64,000 bases of DNA from Gossypium raimondii (GCF_025698545.1 NC_068571.1:35001733-35065732); one strand, 5' to 3'; positions 12,102 through 25,551 are shown, counted from the first letter of the stretch. The notes: generated by a model from the sequence alone, not told the origin. Made by a program: numbers and translations.

Positions 12102-13579
12102 ATGAAGTTGAAAACAATTTATTCGTTTTTTAAAAAGAAAAGTATAGAGACAACACAATCACCTTCAGAAGCATCACAAATTGAGGTACCTCATTCATCA
12201 TTTGCTCCTTTAAACTCTAATGTTCATCCTTCTAAAGTTCATAGAGTTGAAGATGAGACACTTGATTTCTCTAACTTAGAACGTGAACCTGGGTTATGTA
12301 AGCAAATATATGAGTATCCGATTAATATGCATGATGAAATTCGAAGAGCTTATATTAAGGTTGGACCATATAAAGCATCCTCGTTATTTTCAACAATCAC
12401 GGTTTAAACAATTTTCCTGGTTAGAATATTCACCTTCTAAAGATGCAAAATTTTGTTTGCCTGATTTTCTTTCTAATAGCAATCTAAGTAGTCGTTTTGG
12501 ATCAACTACATTTACTCATAGTGGCTTTAGCAATTGGAAAAAGGTACACGATAGATGCAATTGTGTGTTTTTGACACATATGGGAAAAGATTTGAATTCA
12601 CTACATAACAATGCACAATGAGCTTATGTAGATTTAATGAATCAAGCTCAACAGATTGAAGTATCACTTGATAGACAAACAACACAGCAAATTGTAGCTA
12701 ATCGTCTACGTCTGAAAACTAGTATAGATGTTGTTAAATGGTTGACATTTCAAGGGTGTGCTTTTAAAGGTCATGATGAAAGCACGAGATGAAAAAATCG
12801 TGGGAACTTTCTTGAATTGTTATCACTATTAGCATCTTATGATGAGAAAGTTAAAGATGTTTTGAAAAGTGCTCCACAAAATTCTACTTATACTTCTTCA
12901 ACAATACAAAAAGAGATACTGCAAATTTATGCCAGTAGAGTTCGTAATGTAATTCGTGAAGAAATTGGTGACAGAAAGTTCAACATTATTGTGGATGAAG
13001 CGAGAGGCGAGTCAAGAAAAAATTAAATTGCAATTGTTTTGAGATTTGTTGATAAATAAGGATTGGTAAAAGAATGATTTTTTTTAATATAAAAGATATT
13101 GCATCATTGACTTTGAAGAATGAGATTTTAATGTTCTCTTGAAACATAGCTTTGACATACAAAATATCTGAGGTCAAGGCTATGATGGAGCAAGCAATAT
13201 GCGTGGGGAATTTAACGCCTTGCAAGCTTTGATTTTGAATGTTTGTCGATATGTTTATTATGTTCACTATTTTGCTCATTGTCTTCAGTTAAGATTGGTT
13301 GCGGCAGGTAGAGAAGTGGTTGAAGTGCATCAATTTTTTAAAGACTTGTCTAATATTTTTAGTATTGCTTCTGCTTTTCCAAATGGTACAATGAATTACA
13401 AAAAGCCCAAGCATCTAAAATAACTTGTTTGGTATCCATCAATGAGTTAGCAACTGGAACAAGAATGAATTAGATTGACACTTTACAACGTCCTGGTGAG
13501 ACTCGATGGAGTTCTCATTTAAATTCAGTTACAAGTTTACTGACTATGTACAATGCTACTAGCATGGTTCTTGAAAATC
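12102..13579 (+). pseudogene. hAT transposase (DUF4371/ZMYM1-like), 5' part, degenerate
   Basis: The frame opens MKLKTIYSFFKKK, the usual start of plant DUF4371 hAT transposases. A zinc-finger/TTF region follows (NWKKVHDR near 12535), then LEL-type helices at 12817-13026 and the first catalytic Asp region NIIVDEA (about 12985). The YDGASNMRGEF block with the second Asp is at 13175-13210, then YYVHYFAHCLQL and GETRWSSH at 13495. Several stops and at least two frame changes interrupt it (near 12407, 12620, 12792, 13023-13130, 13423). It cannot make an active enzyme. Confidence 0.85.
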
Positions 13580-13584
13580 TAAAA
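13580..13584 (+). repeat. Target-site duplication TAAAA, left
   Basis: TAAAA is repeated at 16870-16874, on either side of the TG...CA unit. Confidence 0.85.
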
Positions 13585-16500
13585 TGTAACAGTCCGGTTT
13601 CGACCCTAATCAGAACAGTAGTTTTTGGACCACAAATTCGAGTCATAAAAATATTTAAATATTATTTTTTGTGTTTATAATTTTTGAATTAATATGTGTG
13701 AAAATTTCGTGATTTAATTTTACTGTTTGTGTGCTAATTTGATAAAAGGACTTAATCGCGTAAAATGCAAAACTAGCATGCTATATGTAAAGGTATTTAG
13801 TTGCTATGGCTTTTATAATATGGATTCCTTATGTTGCTATTAAACCATATGAATATTGGATGGACAAAAATGCCTTAAGATAGTGGATTTTAAATGAAAA
13901 TAAAAAGGCTAATATGGTAATTTGTCAAATAAAAGATAAATTAGTTAAAATAAAGACAAATTAATTGTCATTTGTGTTCATCCACCACTGAAACTTAGAA
14001 AAGAAAGGTTTTAAGAGTTTTGAAGCATTCGGTCATTGCTAAGCTCAATCAAGGTATGTTTTTGTTTCGGTTTTTGATAATTTCTACGTTTTTGTGATCG
14101 CTCCTTCGAGTACTATAAAGCCCATGTTTTAATTTTTGAATTTGATGATTATTTTGTGTTTTTCCATTGATGATAGCTTGTGGTTTTTTTGTTTGATGAT
14201 GAAATATTAAAGATATGTGAAAGATTAAAATGTTTTGTCTTTGAATTTTTGATGAATTTGATTATTTTGGGCTAAATTGTGAAAATAATATTTTGAGGAC
14301 TAAAATGTGAAGTAAATAAAATGTGTGGACTTAGATGAATTATAGGAAGATTCAGCCAAGCTATAGTGTGGCTAAATTTTGAATATTTTGTGTTTTAAGA
14401 AATAAGGGCTAAAATGTAAATGTGTGAAATTATAAGGGATAATGTGTAAAAAGGCCTAATTATGTGTTTGTGGATTAAATTGAATGAATGTGTGATTAAA
14501 TTAGTTAAATTTGAATTTATTTAGATCAAGAACGAAATAAAACGAAATTAGATCGGGGGAAGTCGAAAGTAGTCGAGTAGTCGATTTCATTCGTCGTTAT
14601 CCGAGTTAAGTTCATAAGTAAATAAGTATCGATAAATTCTATTGTATTCATTTTTAATTGTGCCGAATTGAATTATTACTTGTGTATATAATATGCTGAA
14701 ATGAATTAAGCATGGGAACAATGTTCACGAGCTTGATATGATCGAGTTTTGACGTCCGAAAGTCCCGTACGAACCTTAGGAATAGTTAGGATACATATGT
14801 CATGACATAGGATTCTGTTATGTGTTATCGTGTAAGACCACGTCTGGGACATTGGCATCGACTTGTGACTTACGTGTAAAACCCTGTCTAGGACAGTGGC
14901 ATCGATATGTGATTACATATAAGACCACGTCTGGGACGTTGGCATTGTACGAAATGTTCGACTACCCGAGTATCCTTTTTAATTCCAAATGGTTCAACGA
15001 GAAATAGTAAGTTAAGACTGAGTGTAAAAATCGAGTTAAAAGGCACATGTATGTACTCATACAAAGTTATGAAAATATGGTAAGTTGGATGTTTAAATTG
15101 ATGATATAAATGTTATATATATTAATGTGAACTATGTGTATGCATATGTGAATATATACATTCGGCCAAATGATGTATATGTGATATTAAAAGTGAGAAT
15201 TATATATGTTCATGAGTATTTGTGCATTTTTTTCATATGATGTTTAAATGCTAATGTATATTTGATGATATATAAACTTGTGAGTGTGATATGTGTACAT
15301 TTAGTTAAGGTTTGGATTGATTTAGTTAGTTGATTTAGTGTTTATGTTCATTTGATTATTAGTTGCTTATGACTCGCTAAGCTATTCAAGCTTACTATGT
15401 GTGTATTCATTTATTGTTTTATAGATTGTGAAAGCTAGTTACGAGCTCGGGGATCGTCAAGGAAATTCGTCACACTATCAATCACTATTCGGTATTTTAA
15501 AAAGTTTGAACTATGAACATATGGCATGTATAGGTTAGCATTTATTTTGGTTTGTTTTGGAAGTGTAAATAAATTGGTATAAGCTAGTCTTATTATGTTT
15601 GAGTTTGAAATTGTATATATTTAAAGCCATGCGAAAATGGCTTGATCTTTATGTTTGAGTTCAGTTATGTTTAATTATGGTTTAATTATATTGGGGTAAG
15701 TATGTCTATAACGGGTATGAATAGTAATATGACTATATGTTTTGTTTGCATATGTCATGAATACCTTGTAAATAGCTCATCGAGTTTGCTTGTTGAATGG
15801 TTTGATTCACAATTATGGTTATTTTATAATTTGACTTTAGATGGGTAAAATGGTTAATTTATAATTGATTGTGTATTGGTTAATTTTGAGTAGATTTGGA
15901 AATGGAAGATTATGTTTATATAATAAGCTTGAATGAGTGAGCCATTAGGTACAGATCATGTTAGAAATGGTATGAATTATTAAAGTATTAAGTTGATGTT
16001 TACATATAGAGTTATTCAATTTGGTTATGCATATGAAAATGAAATATGATTGACGTTTATTATAGGAGTACAAAGACTAAAATATTTAGCCAATAGGTTC
16101 GGGTAATAGATTTATAAAGTATTTGTAAAGTGATATGTTTAGTATGGATGTTTAGAAATGGCTCAGTTGGTGTATGCATATGCGTATAAGCTTGTAATAA
16201 GAAGATAAACATGTTTTGGTCTTATATATTGATGTATAGTTGAATTGAAAATAAGTTTAAATTTAGTATTTATGCACATGTAGATTCGGCTAATGTTAGT
16301 TAAATGAGCATTGCATGATTTGAGTTCAGCTTTTATAGGTTAATTGGTTAGTCGAATTAAGGATAGTATGACTGACAATGTGTGCACATAATTTGTGTTT
16401 GAAGGATTCAAATTAGATGTGGAGAGATGCACATAAGGATTTTATTACTCAATGAAGTATACTAAATCAATTGGTACATTTGTTAATGCCGCATATGAGA

Positions 16501-16869
16501 TTGGGCATAAGCTTTGTGATATGATTTGTTTGGTCTATTAAGTGCATGTTTATTATTAAGAAATAAAATGTTTAAAATTTATTATGTATTTAAATACCAT
16601 TTTAATGATAAGCACATGATTCGTGCATTTATTTTGAAGTATAATTTGTATGACTTTGAGGCATGAGTATTAAGGTGTAAATATGATTATATGCATGAGA
16701 TATTATAATTGTTTTACGATTAATAATGTATGTTTAATATGTAATCAGTCATTTGTTTTATTAATTCGAATATAACAAGTGTGCATATGTAAATGTTTGA
16801 AAGTTGTGTCTTGCTCGGTAATACCTCGTAACCCTAATCCGACGACGGATACGGTTTAGGGGTGTTACA
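13585..16869 (-). mobile_element. LTR unit or solo LTR, TGTAACACCCC family, copy 1
   Basis: It begins TGTAACAG and ends GGGGTGTTACA, with a perfect 5-bp duplication (TAAAA). Read on the minus strand its start, TGTAACACCCCTAAACCGTA, closely matches the unit at 44116-46447. There are no coding domains, primer site or inner LTR pair, so I read it as a solo LTR; a very long non-autonomous element is the alternative. A 44-bp tandem repeat occupies 14820-14947. Confidence 0.75.
14820..14947 (+). repeat. 44-bp tandem repeat inside the LTR unit, 3 copies
   Basis: Each copy carries TAAGACCACGTCTGGGACxTTGGCAT or a close variant, starting near 14833, 14877 and 14920. Confidence 0.8.
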
Positions 16870-17785
16870 TAAAAAAATAGTGCTCCTAACTATTCTATGT
16901 GAGGAGATGCTCATAACGCATATAATAGATTGAGATCTTTTGAGTTTATTTTTATATTGCATATGATGAAGGAAGTTTTAGGGGTTTCTGATAATCTTTG
17001 TCAAGCTTTGCAACATGGTTCTCAAGATATATTAAATTCTATGAGTTTAGTTTTGACAACAAAAGATTTAATTAAAAAGTTGAGAGATGATGGATGAGAT
17101 GAATTGTTGAAAAATGTGATATATTTTTGTGAAATTTGGCAGTTGAATTTTCCAGATATCAATTCTCAATATATTATAGGTCGTAGCCGTGACAAGAAGG
17201 AAGATGTCATAGTGGAGCATCACTATCAAGTAAATATATTTTTGCTACAATAAATACTCAGTTGCAAGAATTGAAGAGTAGATTTAATGAACATGTTGTC
17301 GAGCTTCTCACTCTTACTACAACTTTAGATCCTAAGGAGTTTTTCAAGTTATTTGATATTGATAAAATTTGCATTCTTGTAAACAAGTTCTATCCAAAAG
17401 ATTTTTCTCAACAATAGAAAGAACATCTCCAGTATAAGTTGAAGCATTATGAACTTGACGTATGTAAGCATCTTGATTTGAAAAAAATATCAACACTTTC
17501 TGAACTTTGTATAAGCTTAGTTGAGAATGGAAAGTCAGTCATGTACCCACTCGTTGATAGATTGATTCGTATTATATTAACTTTTCCAATTTCAACTGCA
17601 TCCTCAGAATGTGCTTTTACTGCTATGAAGATTGTACTGACTCGACTTCGTAGCAAGATGGAAGATGATTTTTTGAGAAGTTCTTTAGTTGTGCACATTG
17701 AGAAATAAATTGCAGAAAAATTTAATGTAAACAAAATAATTGATGATTTTAGTGAGACTAAGGATCGAAGAGTGCAATTCAAGTA
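16870..17785 (+). pseudogene. hAT transposase, 3' part with dimerisation domain, degenerate
   Basis: This continues the interrupted transposase directly after the TAAAA duplication. Recognisable blocks are GVSDNLCQALQ and SQDILNSMSLV (about 16985-17050), KKLRDDG with a stop in place of the following Trp, VEHHYQV near 17215, and the hAT C-terminal dimerisation domain at 17439-17708 (FPISTASSECAFTAMK). Stops at about 17098, 17250 and 17417 confirm decay. Confidence 0.85.
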
Positions 17786-17915
17786 ATATTAAAATTTCTT
17801 TCTAGCTTATTTTTATGTATTAAATTATTTTTCTTTAATTAGTTTTTATTTTTAAAAAGATTATTATTGTTTAATATCTCGACCCCCCTCTTGAAATTTT
17901 TTGGCTTTGCTCCTG

Positions 17916-17923
17916 GACGGTCT
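17916..17923 (+). repeat. hAT target-site duplication, right
   Basis: GACGGTCT, partner of 11598-11605. Confidence 0.85.
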
Positions 17924-20829
17924 CCTGTCCTTCTCTTCTATTCTTCTCTCACTTATTTATCATTTCCTCTCTTTTTCCTGCATATACTTCTCACTTTTGC
18001 TTTCTCTCATTTGCCTCTTTCCCATTGTCTCCCTCTTTACCAAGAAAGTGCCACATTCAGTCGTCAACCATTCCTCTCTACCCTCACCTTTTCTCTATGT
18101 TTTCATCTAGTTATTTCTTTCATCCATTTCCCTTTTTTCATCTTAATTATGTTTTTGACAACTGCCTCATCTTCTCTTGACCACCAACAAGCATGGGCTG
18201 AGTTTCTTACCATCACATCTCTCGGGGCATCTTGTCAATCTTAGGTTCCCTCTCCACTTCTATGGATGAGTTTTTGGTTCTTTTGAGAGGTTGTTTTGAC
18301 AATTACTTTTGTGGGCATCGATGCCACCAATTTTGGAGATGTGACTCTTGATTGGCCTCTTCGGGCTTTTCAGGTTTTGTACGTGCTTAATTATGAGCTT
18401 TTTCACTTTTAAGTCCAACAATCCTGAAGGCCTTTGACTTTTTTTGTCTTGTATGGATTTCTGACCTTTTTACCTTCAATAGAATGGTAAGTTTGATCTA
18501 AAACAAATAGGGTAAACTACAAACATAGTCACCCAACTATAAAAAATTTTCATTTTAGGCACAAAAAATAAAAAAGTTTATAATTTAAGCACCCACGTTA
18601 CATAGTTCAGCCATTTTGGTCACTCCCATTAAAATCACAAATGGCATAATAACAAATTTAGGCAATAAAAAATCGATATAATAAAAAATTTAGCCCTCAA
18701 ATTTTACATATTATATCGATTGATATATTGCCAAAAAATAGAAAGAATTTATTCTTAACTTATAAACATATTTTCAGAATAACAATTTTACCGATTTCTA
18801 TTAAAGAAGAGAGAATTTTCGTTTTCACCCCAAAAGGAAAATTTTTTCTAGTTCCACGTTTCAATTCAATTGGTTTGAACCCACACTCGAAGTAGTTTGT
18901 GGTACGAGAATAATGAAGAAGATCATTTGGTTAAAAGTTAGAAAATATTACAGATTCGCTTATCCAAAAAAACAGGTATGAATTTGTTTAGGGTTTATTG
19001 CTATAAGTATCACAAACCGAGTCAGTTTTAAAAATTTTAATTTTCCACTGTGCAAGAAAACCATTTTCAACCCAGGTTCTTTCCAACATGGGATAGGTTA
19101 ATGTGGTTGACGAAAGAGGTTTGTGGAGTATTGGCGACAATTAAAGTCCGTATTATTGTTGTCAATACACTGTACCAGGAGTACCGAGGAGAATGGCGAT
19201 TTTATTGTATTATTGGTGGCTCATCAACAATATTGACAGCTTGTCTACATATTTATTGGCGATTTATCTCCACTACTCACCAGTGGTTTATCCACATCGA
19301 GCTTCGGCTTGTATTGTTTGGTGTTTGGTAAATGAGTTTTGGGGAACTCATGGTGTGTAGTGGATAGATGGGTAGGAACCTTTTTGCATTGCATCATACT
19401 CATGCGTTATTGAAATTTGATATGTACCATATTGTAATGAAATTCTTGACTGTTTATATTGTTATTGACTCACACTGAGCTATTTTAAGCTCACCCCCTA
19501 GTCTTAACTTCTCAGGTAACAATCGAGACTAGGATTGAACCCGGCATGCAGATGTATCATGGACTTCGAACTATTTTTACTTTAAATATTTTTCTATAAT
19601 TTTTTATGTGATTTTTGGACTGTAAAACCTTATTTTGGATCGTGGTTTATGATTTTTGGATTTGGGTTTTATGCATGCATTATTCAACACATTGAAAATA
19701 TATGTTAACCAAATAATGCATGTTACTCGACCTAATTAAAATTTGACATGAATAGTGTTTTTCGCTACATTAAAAGATAACGAAACTTTGCAAAATAAGG
19801 CAACAAACAACGGGTTTCTAGAAACATCACTATCAATGACAAAATGAGACTTAAGAATAGACGACTTAATAAATGTATATTTTTTTCCAAACTAACTCAA
19901 GTTCAACCACGATTTTCCAAAGTGAGTCGAATTAGGGTTTTTATGGTTCGTATGGTTACTTAGTCATTTCGGTGACTAATGTAGTCTTCATGATCTAGCC
20001 ATAACGTTTAGGTCTCGTTGATGAGGTTACACATTTTCGATAATACATGCAATGTCGGTGAGAGGATATCATTTACTCTTTTAATGAGCTATGAATTCAA
20101 CTATTTTAAGTGAAGTCATGCCATAAATAAGCCATATACCCAACATACCAACTTTGACTCTGATACCAACTTAGCACATGCTTTCAATATATCAAGTATA
20201 TGAGCTACATGCACATAACTAGTCACTTACTCAGGATTGAGGTAAGTCACACTATGAACATCACAAGTGAATAAGTCTATAAACAGATTTAGGATAAATT
20301 CAACCTGGGTCATATCCGATGTATTTTCAATCTAGACAATCACACCTACACCTCTATCTTTCTAGGATTCATTTGCTCCAATACTTAAGACAAGATATCT
20401 CCCCAATTGGACTTGATAGACAACATAATAGTCCTTTGAGTCAACTCCTCTATTTTGATTCCTCAAACTATAGACTATTTATATTACTTAATAATATAAG
20501 TTATCTTTTCACATCATTATCCATCCCTATGATGCAACTTGGTATTAGTTAAACATGTGGTAACAAGTGAGCCAATATTTGCTTTATTTCTTCTTCTTTT
20601 TTAAAGCAAAATCGATTAAGGACAATTATACAAAAGACGATAATTTAACCATGGAATTTTATTACCAATTTTTTTTGAAAATTTTTCCTCAAATTTTCAC
20701 AGTGTACTCTTCAAAAATAATACTATTCGTTGTACCAAAATTTTGGGGCATATAGTTGTCGTCTAGGTCCAACTTAGTAGGATAATATTGTCTACATTAA
20801 AACTCTCATTTGCAAAAACAAAATTTTTA
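17924..20829. other. Decayed intergenic DNA with LTR-like remnants
   Basis: Positions 17930-18240 are pyrimidine-rich; the open frames there are Leu/Phe/Ser products of composition. Around 18508 a GGGTAAACTACAAACATAGTC block resembles a MITE terminus, but no partner was found. Positions 19465-19770 (GCTATTTTAAGCTCACCCCC and following) look like LTR sequence common in Malvaceae. I found no intact element or gene. Confidence 0.4.
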
Positions 20830-21560
20830 TGTTGCTTCCAAATGAACCAACAAAGGGTTGCAAAAGTTATCGGGCGCCACTCAATAACATCAAACTACAA
20901 ATTAATAGTTTTATCAAGATTTTAGAGATCTAAATTGATAAAGGATCATTAAAAAACCTATTTATGATATGTCTAGGAATTAGTCATGTCTAGACAGCTC
21001 GAGCAACTTGACAGTCTCTTATTGTGTGAATGATAGTCTCATAGTTGTGCCCGCAAAGCAAGCAAGCAAGATTAAAATCATACCTTGCCATTGTCTCTCA
21101 CTGTTTGTAAGTAGTCTATCTTTTAAGACTAGCCACAATAAGTGGTTGACTTTTTGAAGGTCTTTTAGTTTCCAAACTTTTTCCAAAATTCCCTTAATGG
21201 TGATCGAATAACCTTTACAAAATCTTTATAAGAATAATCATTGAGAACCGACCATTTCTCACCCAACACCAAATGTAAACATCCTTACCTAAAAATTTAT
21301 TTAAGAAGTCGAATGGCAACAATTTTTAAAATAGGGGATTGGTCGAATTGATCTTTAAACTTTTCCCACTTCTAATTACTAACTTCATGAACCATATCAC
21401 TTATATGAATACTAGATACAGTCATATTAGGATCCTTACATCTTCCCAAAAGCATGTGTCTTTGTTGTCTCCTAGATATATCCTAGCAAATATTTTGTAG
21501 TAAAAAGTTTAGACCTAGGGCGAGAGATTTCCAAACATAAGATGTTGCGTGCCTTTTAAT
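20830..21560 (-). pseudogene. LINE relic, RT zinc-binding region
   Basis: On the minus strand I can read KVWKLKDLQKVNHLLWLVLK, then DRLLTNSERQWQG and CxxC-like CLLCGHNYETIIHTIRDC (about 20985-21230), with stops and frame changes. This is the zf-RVT region of a plant L1-type LINE. The ends are not defined. Confidence 0.65.
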
Positions 21561-21639
21561 TGTACTATGCCAAACCCTTTTTAATTCTCTATTTAGTATG
21601 AAAAATCTCCACCTATAAGGCATTGGCATTAGTTAACAA

Positions 21640-22330
21640 ACTAAAGCCAATTTTTAGAAGGAAGGTTTTATTATGCTCTTCAAGTTTCCTTATCCTTATT
21701 TTACTACTTACAATTTGTTAACAACAACAAGACCAATTTACCAAGAACATGTCAATTGGGTGTCTAACTATAGCACAAATTTCATGTGCCTTAACTTGTT
21801 ATATACTTCATGTAGCCATTTGTTGAACAAGGGAAGTTAGTTGAGATAGTTGAGATATTAAATTCAAACTATTGTCAATTGGAAACAGTGATGGAAATAA
21901 ACACTCTAGCCTCTCGAGAAGTTTTGTCGACAATAGCATCTTCATTTGCTACATCAATCATTTTTCTCTCCATAGGAAAAAAGTCCTTTGCAAAAGTACT
22001 TCATAAGAAATTGTTATGAAATTCTATGATAAGGTAAAACTACCACAAAGTTGTTTGAATATTTCCCAATACTCATGAAGAGAATCCATGTCCTTTTGTT
22101 TTATGGCGTAAATTTCGTTCCTATTAAAGGTAGCATGAGAAGAAGGGAAAATTTTATCAAGGAATAATCTTGCTATATCTACCAATGTGGTTATAGATCT
22201 TGCGGCAAATAAAAGAACTAATTCATTGCTTTTATTAGCAAGTGAAAAAAAAGAATGCTCACAATTTAATTTGGCCTCATTAAAACACCCCAAAATTTTT
22301 GTACTGTAATTGGTATTATTCAAAGTTCAA
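21640..22330 (-). pseudogene. Gypsy gag fragment (Retrotrans_gag), degenerate
   Basis: Positions 22323-22024 are open and contain LFLDKIFPSSHATFNRNEI and LHEYWEIFKQLC, the core of Gypsy gag. Further along, ISQLSQLTSLVQQM and ICAIVRHPIDM (about 21760-21850) follow in broken frames and mark the region before the zinc knuckle. No protease or RT follows. Confidence 0.72.
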
Positions 22331-25300
22331 ATACAATAAAATATGAGAAAATTCTAAAGTGAATGTATTAAACGAAGTTTTAAAGGATCAATTACTTTTT
22401 TGGAGAAGAAAATTTGTAAACTAAACGAGGATTGGAATATTGAGAAAAACACAAAATTGGAAAAGTTAGATTAATGCAAGGACTAAAGTTAGTTAGACCA
22501 AATAGAGAAATATAAGTTATTAATAATTATTTTGCATGAGAATGACAACGAATATGAATAATATCAAGTGAGTCTCAGTTGGACTAAATTGAATGAAAGT
22601 GAAAAGTACAAGGACCAAATGTAATTTTTCCTTTTTGTCAAAAAAGGGCTCAAATGAATTTTTTTTGCATCAATAATTTATAATTATGGATGATAAGTAC
22701 AAATTATGGAAATTTTGATGTGTTAAGTGCAATGAACGGGAATGAAGAAAAGTAATAAGTGATAAGGGGCTAATATGTAATTTTCCACAAAAAGGGACAC
22801 ATAATCATGGTTTGGATATTACAGTGATGAGATAATACATTGTTGGGGTTAATCTTAGTGATTGGATCAAGATAGAAACCAAAAATTAAATGTGGACCAC
22901 ACTTCTTGTTGAAAGAGAGCATTCTTTTGCTCTTCATTCCTCGCTCTTTGTTATCCACTATGAGATGGAAGAGAGAGCTTCTCTCGTTTGTTTCCTTTTC
23001 ATTTTTCTTCGAATCCAAGCTTAAATCTCACTCAAATATTTGAATTCTCACTAAAAACAAGTAGAAAATCCTTTTCTAAACTTGATTTCTCCATCAAATT
23101 CATTCTTTCAAATAAGGGTTTTTTTATGGCTAATGAGAGAAAGCTTGGGTTAATGAGAGAAACCTTCAATCAAAGTAAGAAATCATGTTTTCTTCATCTC
23201 CGACTTGCTTATTTGAGATATTTAGTAAGAAAAAGTTGTTTGAGAATGCGTATTGATATTTTGTTTTTATTTTTGTATCAAGAAAAGAGAAATTTGGTGA
23301 ATAAAAAGGTTGTAGGCAAAGGATTAATGGATTCAAGTTCTAAGAAAGGGTAGCGAAGCTTGATTGTAAGCCTTAGTGCATCCAAGAGGTAAATATCCTT
23401 CGAATTTCTAACTTTTCCTTTATTATTATTATGATTAATGAAGGTAATAAACAGCTAAAGTAAAATATGTGTTGAAAGATTGAAACCATGGGTTAAGTGT
23501 AGAAAAATGGATAATTAATTTGATTTTTTTATTATCAATAAAACTTGACTTAAGTTAAGTGGAAACGAGTTAACGAACTGGTATGAGAATTTTTAAGCCC
23601 ATGGTATAAAGTGAAAATTTGGCGATATAAGATCAAAGTGATTAAATGTCATGAAAGAGTAAATATAATGAAATTGAAACCATAAAACTATTATTGGTAA
23701 AAATAGAAAGCGAAGAAATGGAAAAGAGAAATATGTTGCATGAAAGTATAATTTGAATATTGAACATTAAGTATAATATGTGAATGTTAAATATGCAAGT
23801 GATCAAAGAGAATTGGTGAAATGATGGTTATAAAGCCTTGATGAAAGACAATACTATAAATGAATCAAGGCTTTTAAAATTTTAAATTTGAATTTATTTG
23901 TCGAGGATAAATCTATAGGAGAATTTAAAATTTGTGAGTAATGGGATTTTAGTAGCTCAATATCCTTTTAAAATTTCTCTTAAAAGGTTATTTTTTAAAT
24001 TTCTCGTACTTTTATTTCATTTAATACGCATGATCCCGCTATAAAAAAACTTAAACCTTCAAAATTATTTTTATTTAATCCTAATATATATTTTTAAAAT
24101 TTTAAATTATTAAAAATATTTATAAATTTTACAAATATAATGATATTCATATTGAATATTTTATATTATTTATTTTCAATAAAATTATCCATCTTTTATA
24201 ATTATTTTTAAATTTATAAAATTCCAATAACCTAATTTTTTTTCTCAAACAATTACAATGCTAACATTTTGAAAATAATTTTCAAAATTTTAAATTTTTT
24301 AATGCTTATATTTTGCTAATTAACTTTTTTACCCAATTCTACATCTCGGCGGATAGCTTGGAGAGAACCAGAGCAATGGTTTGGTTCACTTTTTATTAGT
24401 TTGGACGTGAATTAGGACATCCAACAGATGAATACGAAGTCAATTTGTATCCCTTACTTGTGAATGAACCAATGAATAATAATTTTGATAATATGATAGA
24501 AGTTTTAAAAAATTCAAAGAAAATAATAGGTAAGAAATACAATTCATATAATCTTTTCTCCCCACTCCTTTACCCTTAGCCTTCCACTTTTTGTGCCATG
24601 TCTGCCTTAGCCTTCAGCCATGGTTGCTATTTGTTTTGTTTCCGAATCTGCTTCTTCCACCGTCCCTACTACCACCGGCCATCGAGGTGATATCTTGTTC
24701 TCTTCTTTTTTAGCTCAATATTTAGGTTTTGGATTATCGGTTGAGTTATTATTTATTAATAATATTAATATTATATGTTTCTTTTCTTAGTAAATGAGCC
24801 TGATTAGTGATTAGATAGGTTGAAACTAGTGTTTAAGTTATGGTGATGATTGAATCGGATATCAAAGAAGGGAGAAAAGAGAGTCACAGTGAAAGAGACC
24901 TTTCTTTAGTCAGAACTAAGGGTTCATATATACTTAGGTATAATCTTGAGCTGCTATGTGTCACCTTCCATAGGCAAGTAGAGGGCAAGTGGGCAAGTGG
25001 TCAAGTGGTTTGTTGTCATAAATCTAGATAAGGTGACGATGTAACTTTTTTTAATCACTTCAAATGTGACGTAATTGTTGAGACTAAAAGTAATAGTTAA
25101 TAAATAGGTCCATATGTGCTCATGTGGTTATTAAGTCAAATAGTGTGTGTCCAAAAAGTAAGTGAGGATCTTATGAAAGTAGATAAGATGTTTCTCTTTA
25201 AAAAGTGTTTTCGAAGGATGAAAATATGTTAATATTAAATAGAGAAGTTATTCAATCTTATAAATAAAATTGATAAAAATAATTCACATTTCATAAAATG

Positions 25301-25469
25301 TAATAAAAAAATATATTACATATGACATTATTTTACCTCTTTGTATAGTTAAAAGAAAAGAAATCATGTTTAATTACGTTCTCAAACAAATAAGCTTGTT
25401 TCCAGTTTGCAATCAGAGGGGAAGGCCATTTTGGTAATATTGGATAATACAATTGACAAAAAATTGTTT
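22331..25469. other. Unresolved AT-rich intergenic DNA
   Basis: About 3.1 kb with only short chance frames (for example 22988-23353, Lys/Ser/Phe-rich). No domain, TIR pair or RNA is recognisable. Positions 23990-24310 are very AT-rich. I see no gene here. Confidence 0.5.
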
Positions 25470-25551
25470 CAACGCCTGAAAGATTCGAATTCTCGCAGGG
25501 AAGACCCATGTACTTAGCAGGAACACGCCTTAACCACTCGGCCAAAGCATC
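25470..25551 (-). pseudogene. tRNA-Ser(GCU) relic
   Basis: The 82-nt length matches nuclear tRNA-Ser. The A box TGGCCGAGTGG is intact, the anticodon loop CTGCTAA gives GCU, and a long variable arm is present. The acceptor stem pairs over 7 positions but with three G-U wobbles. The anticodon stem has a U-U mismatch, and the T stem has lost the conserved 53-61 G-C pair (A-C here), damaging the B box (AATTCGAATC in place of GGTTCGA-CC). It is nuclear, not chloroplast, in type. Probably a pseudogene; weak transcription cannot be excluded. Confidence 0.8.

Larger units (their letters stand above)
11606..17915 (+). mobile_element. hAT DNA transposon with nested LTR insertion
   Basis: The left end is CAGGGCGAATCTGGG and the right end, on the other strand, is CAGGAGCAAAGCC. 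These are hAT-style short imperfect terminal repeats, flanked by an 8-bp duplication. Inside is a decayed hAT transposase on the plus strand (12102-17785). An LTR unit of 3285 bp (13585-16869) splits it. Without that insert the element is about 3.0 kb, a normal size for this type. Confidence 0.88.

Noticed and set aside
13585..16869. Possible lncRNA or intron of the hAT gene
   Set aside because: TG...CA ends and the TAAAA duplication identify a retroelement insertion.
17867..18244. A 125-codon open frame rich in Leu, Phe and Ser
   Set aside because: It lies in a pyrimidine-rich tract across the hAT end, has no domain, and an overlapping frame is also open, so it is a composition effect.
22988..23353. 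A 121-codon frame considered as a small gene
   Set aside because: It is Lys/Ser/Phe-rich with no domain or splice context; chance in AT-rich DNA is more likely.
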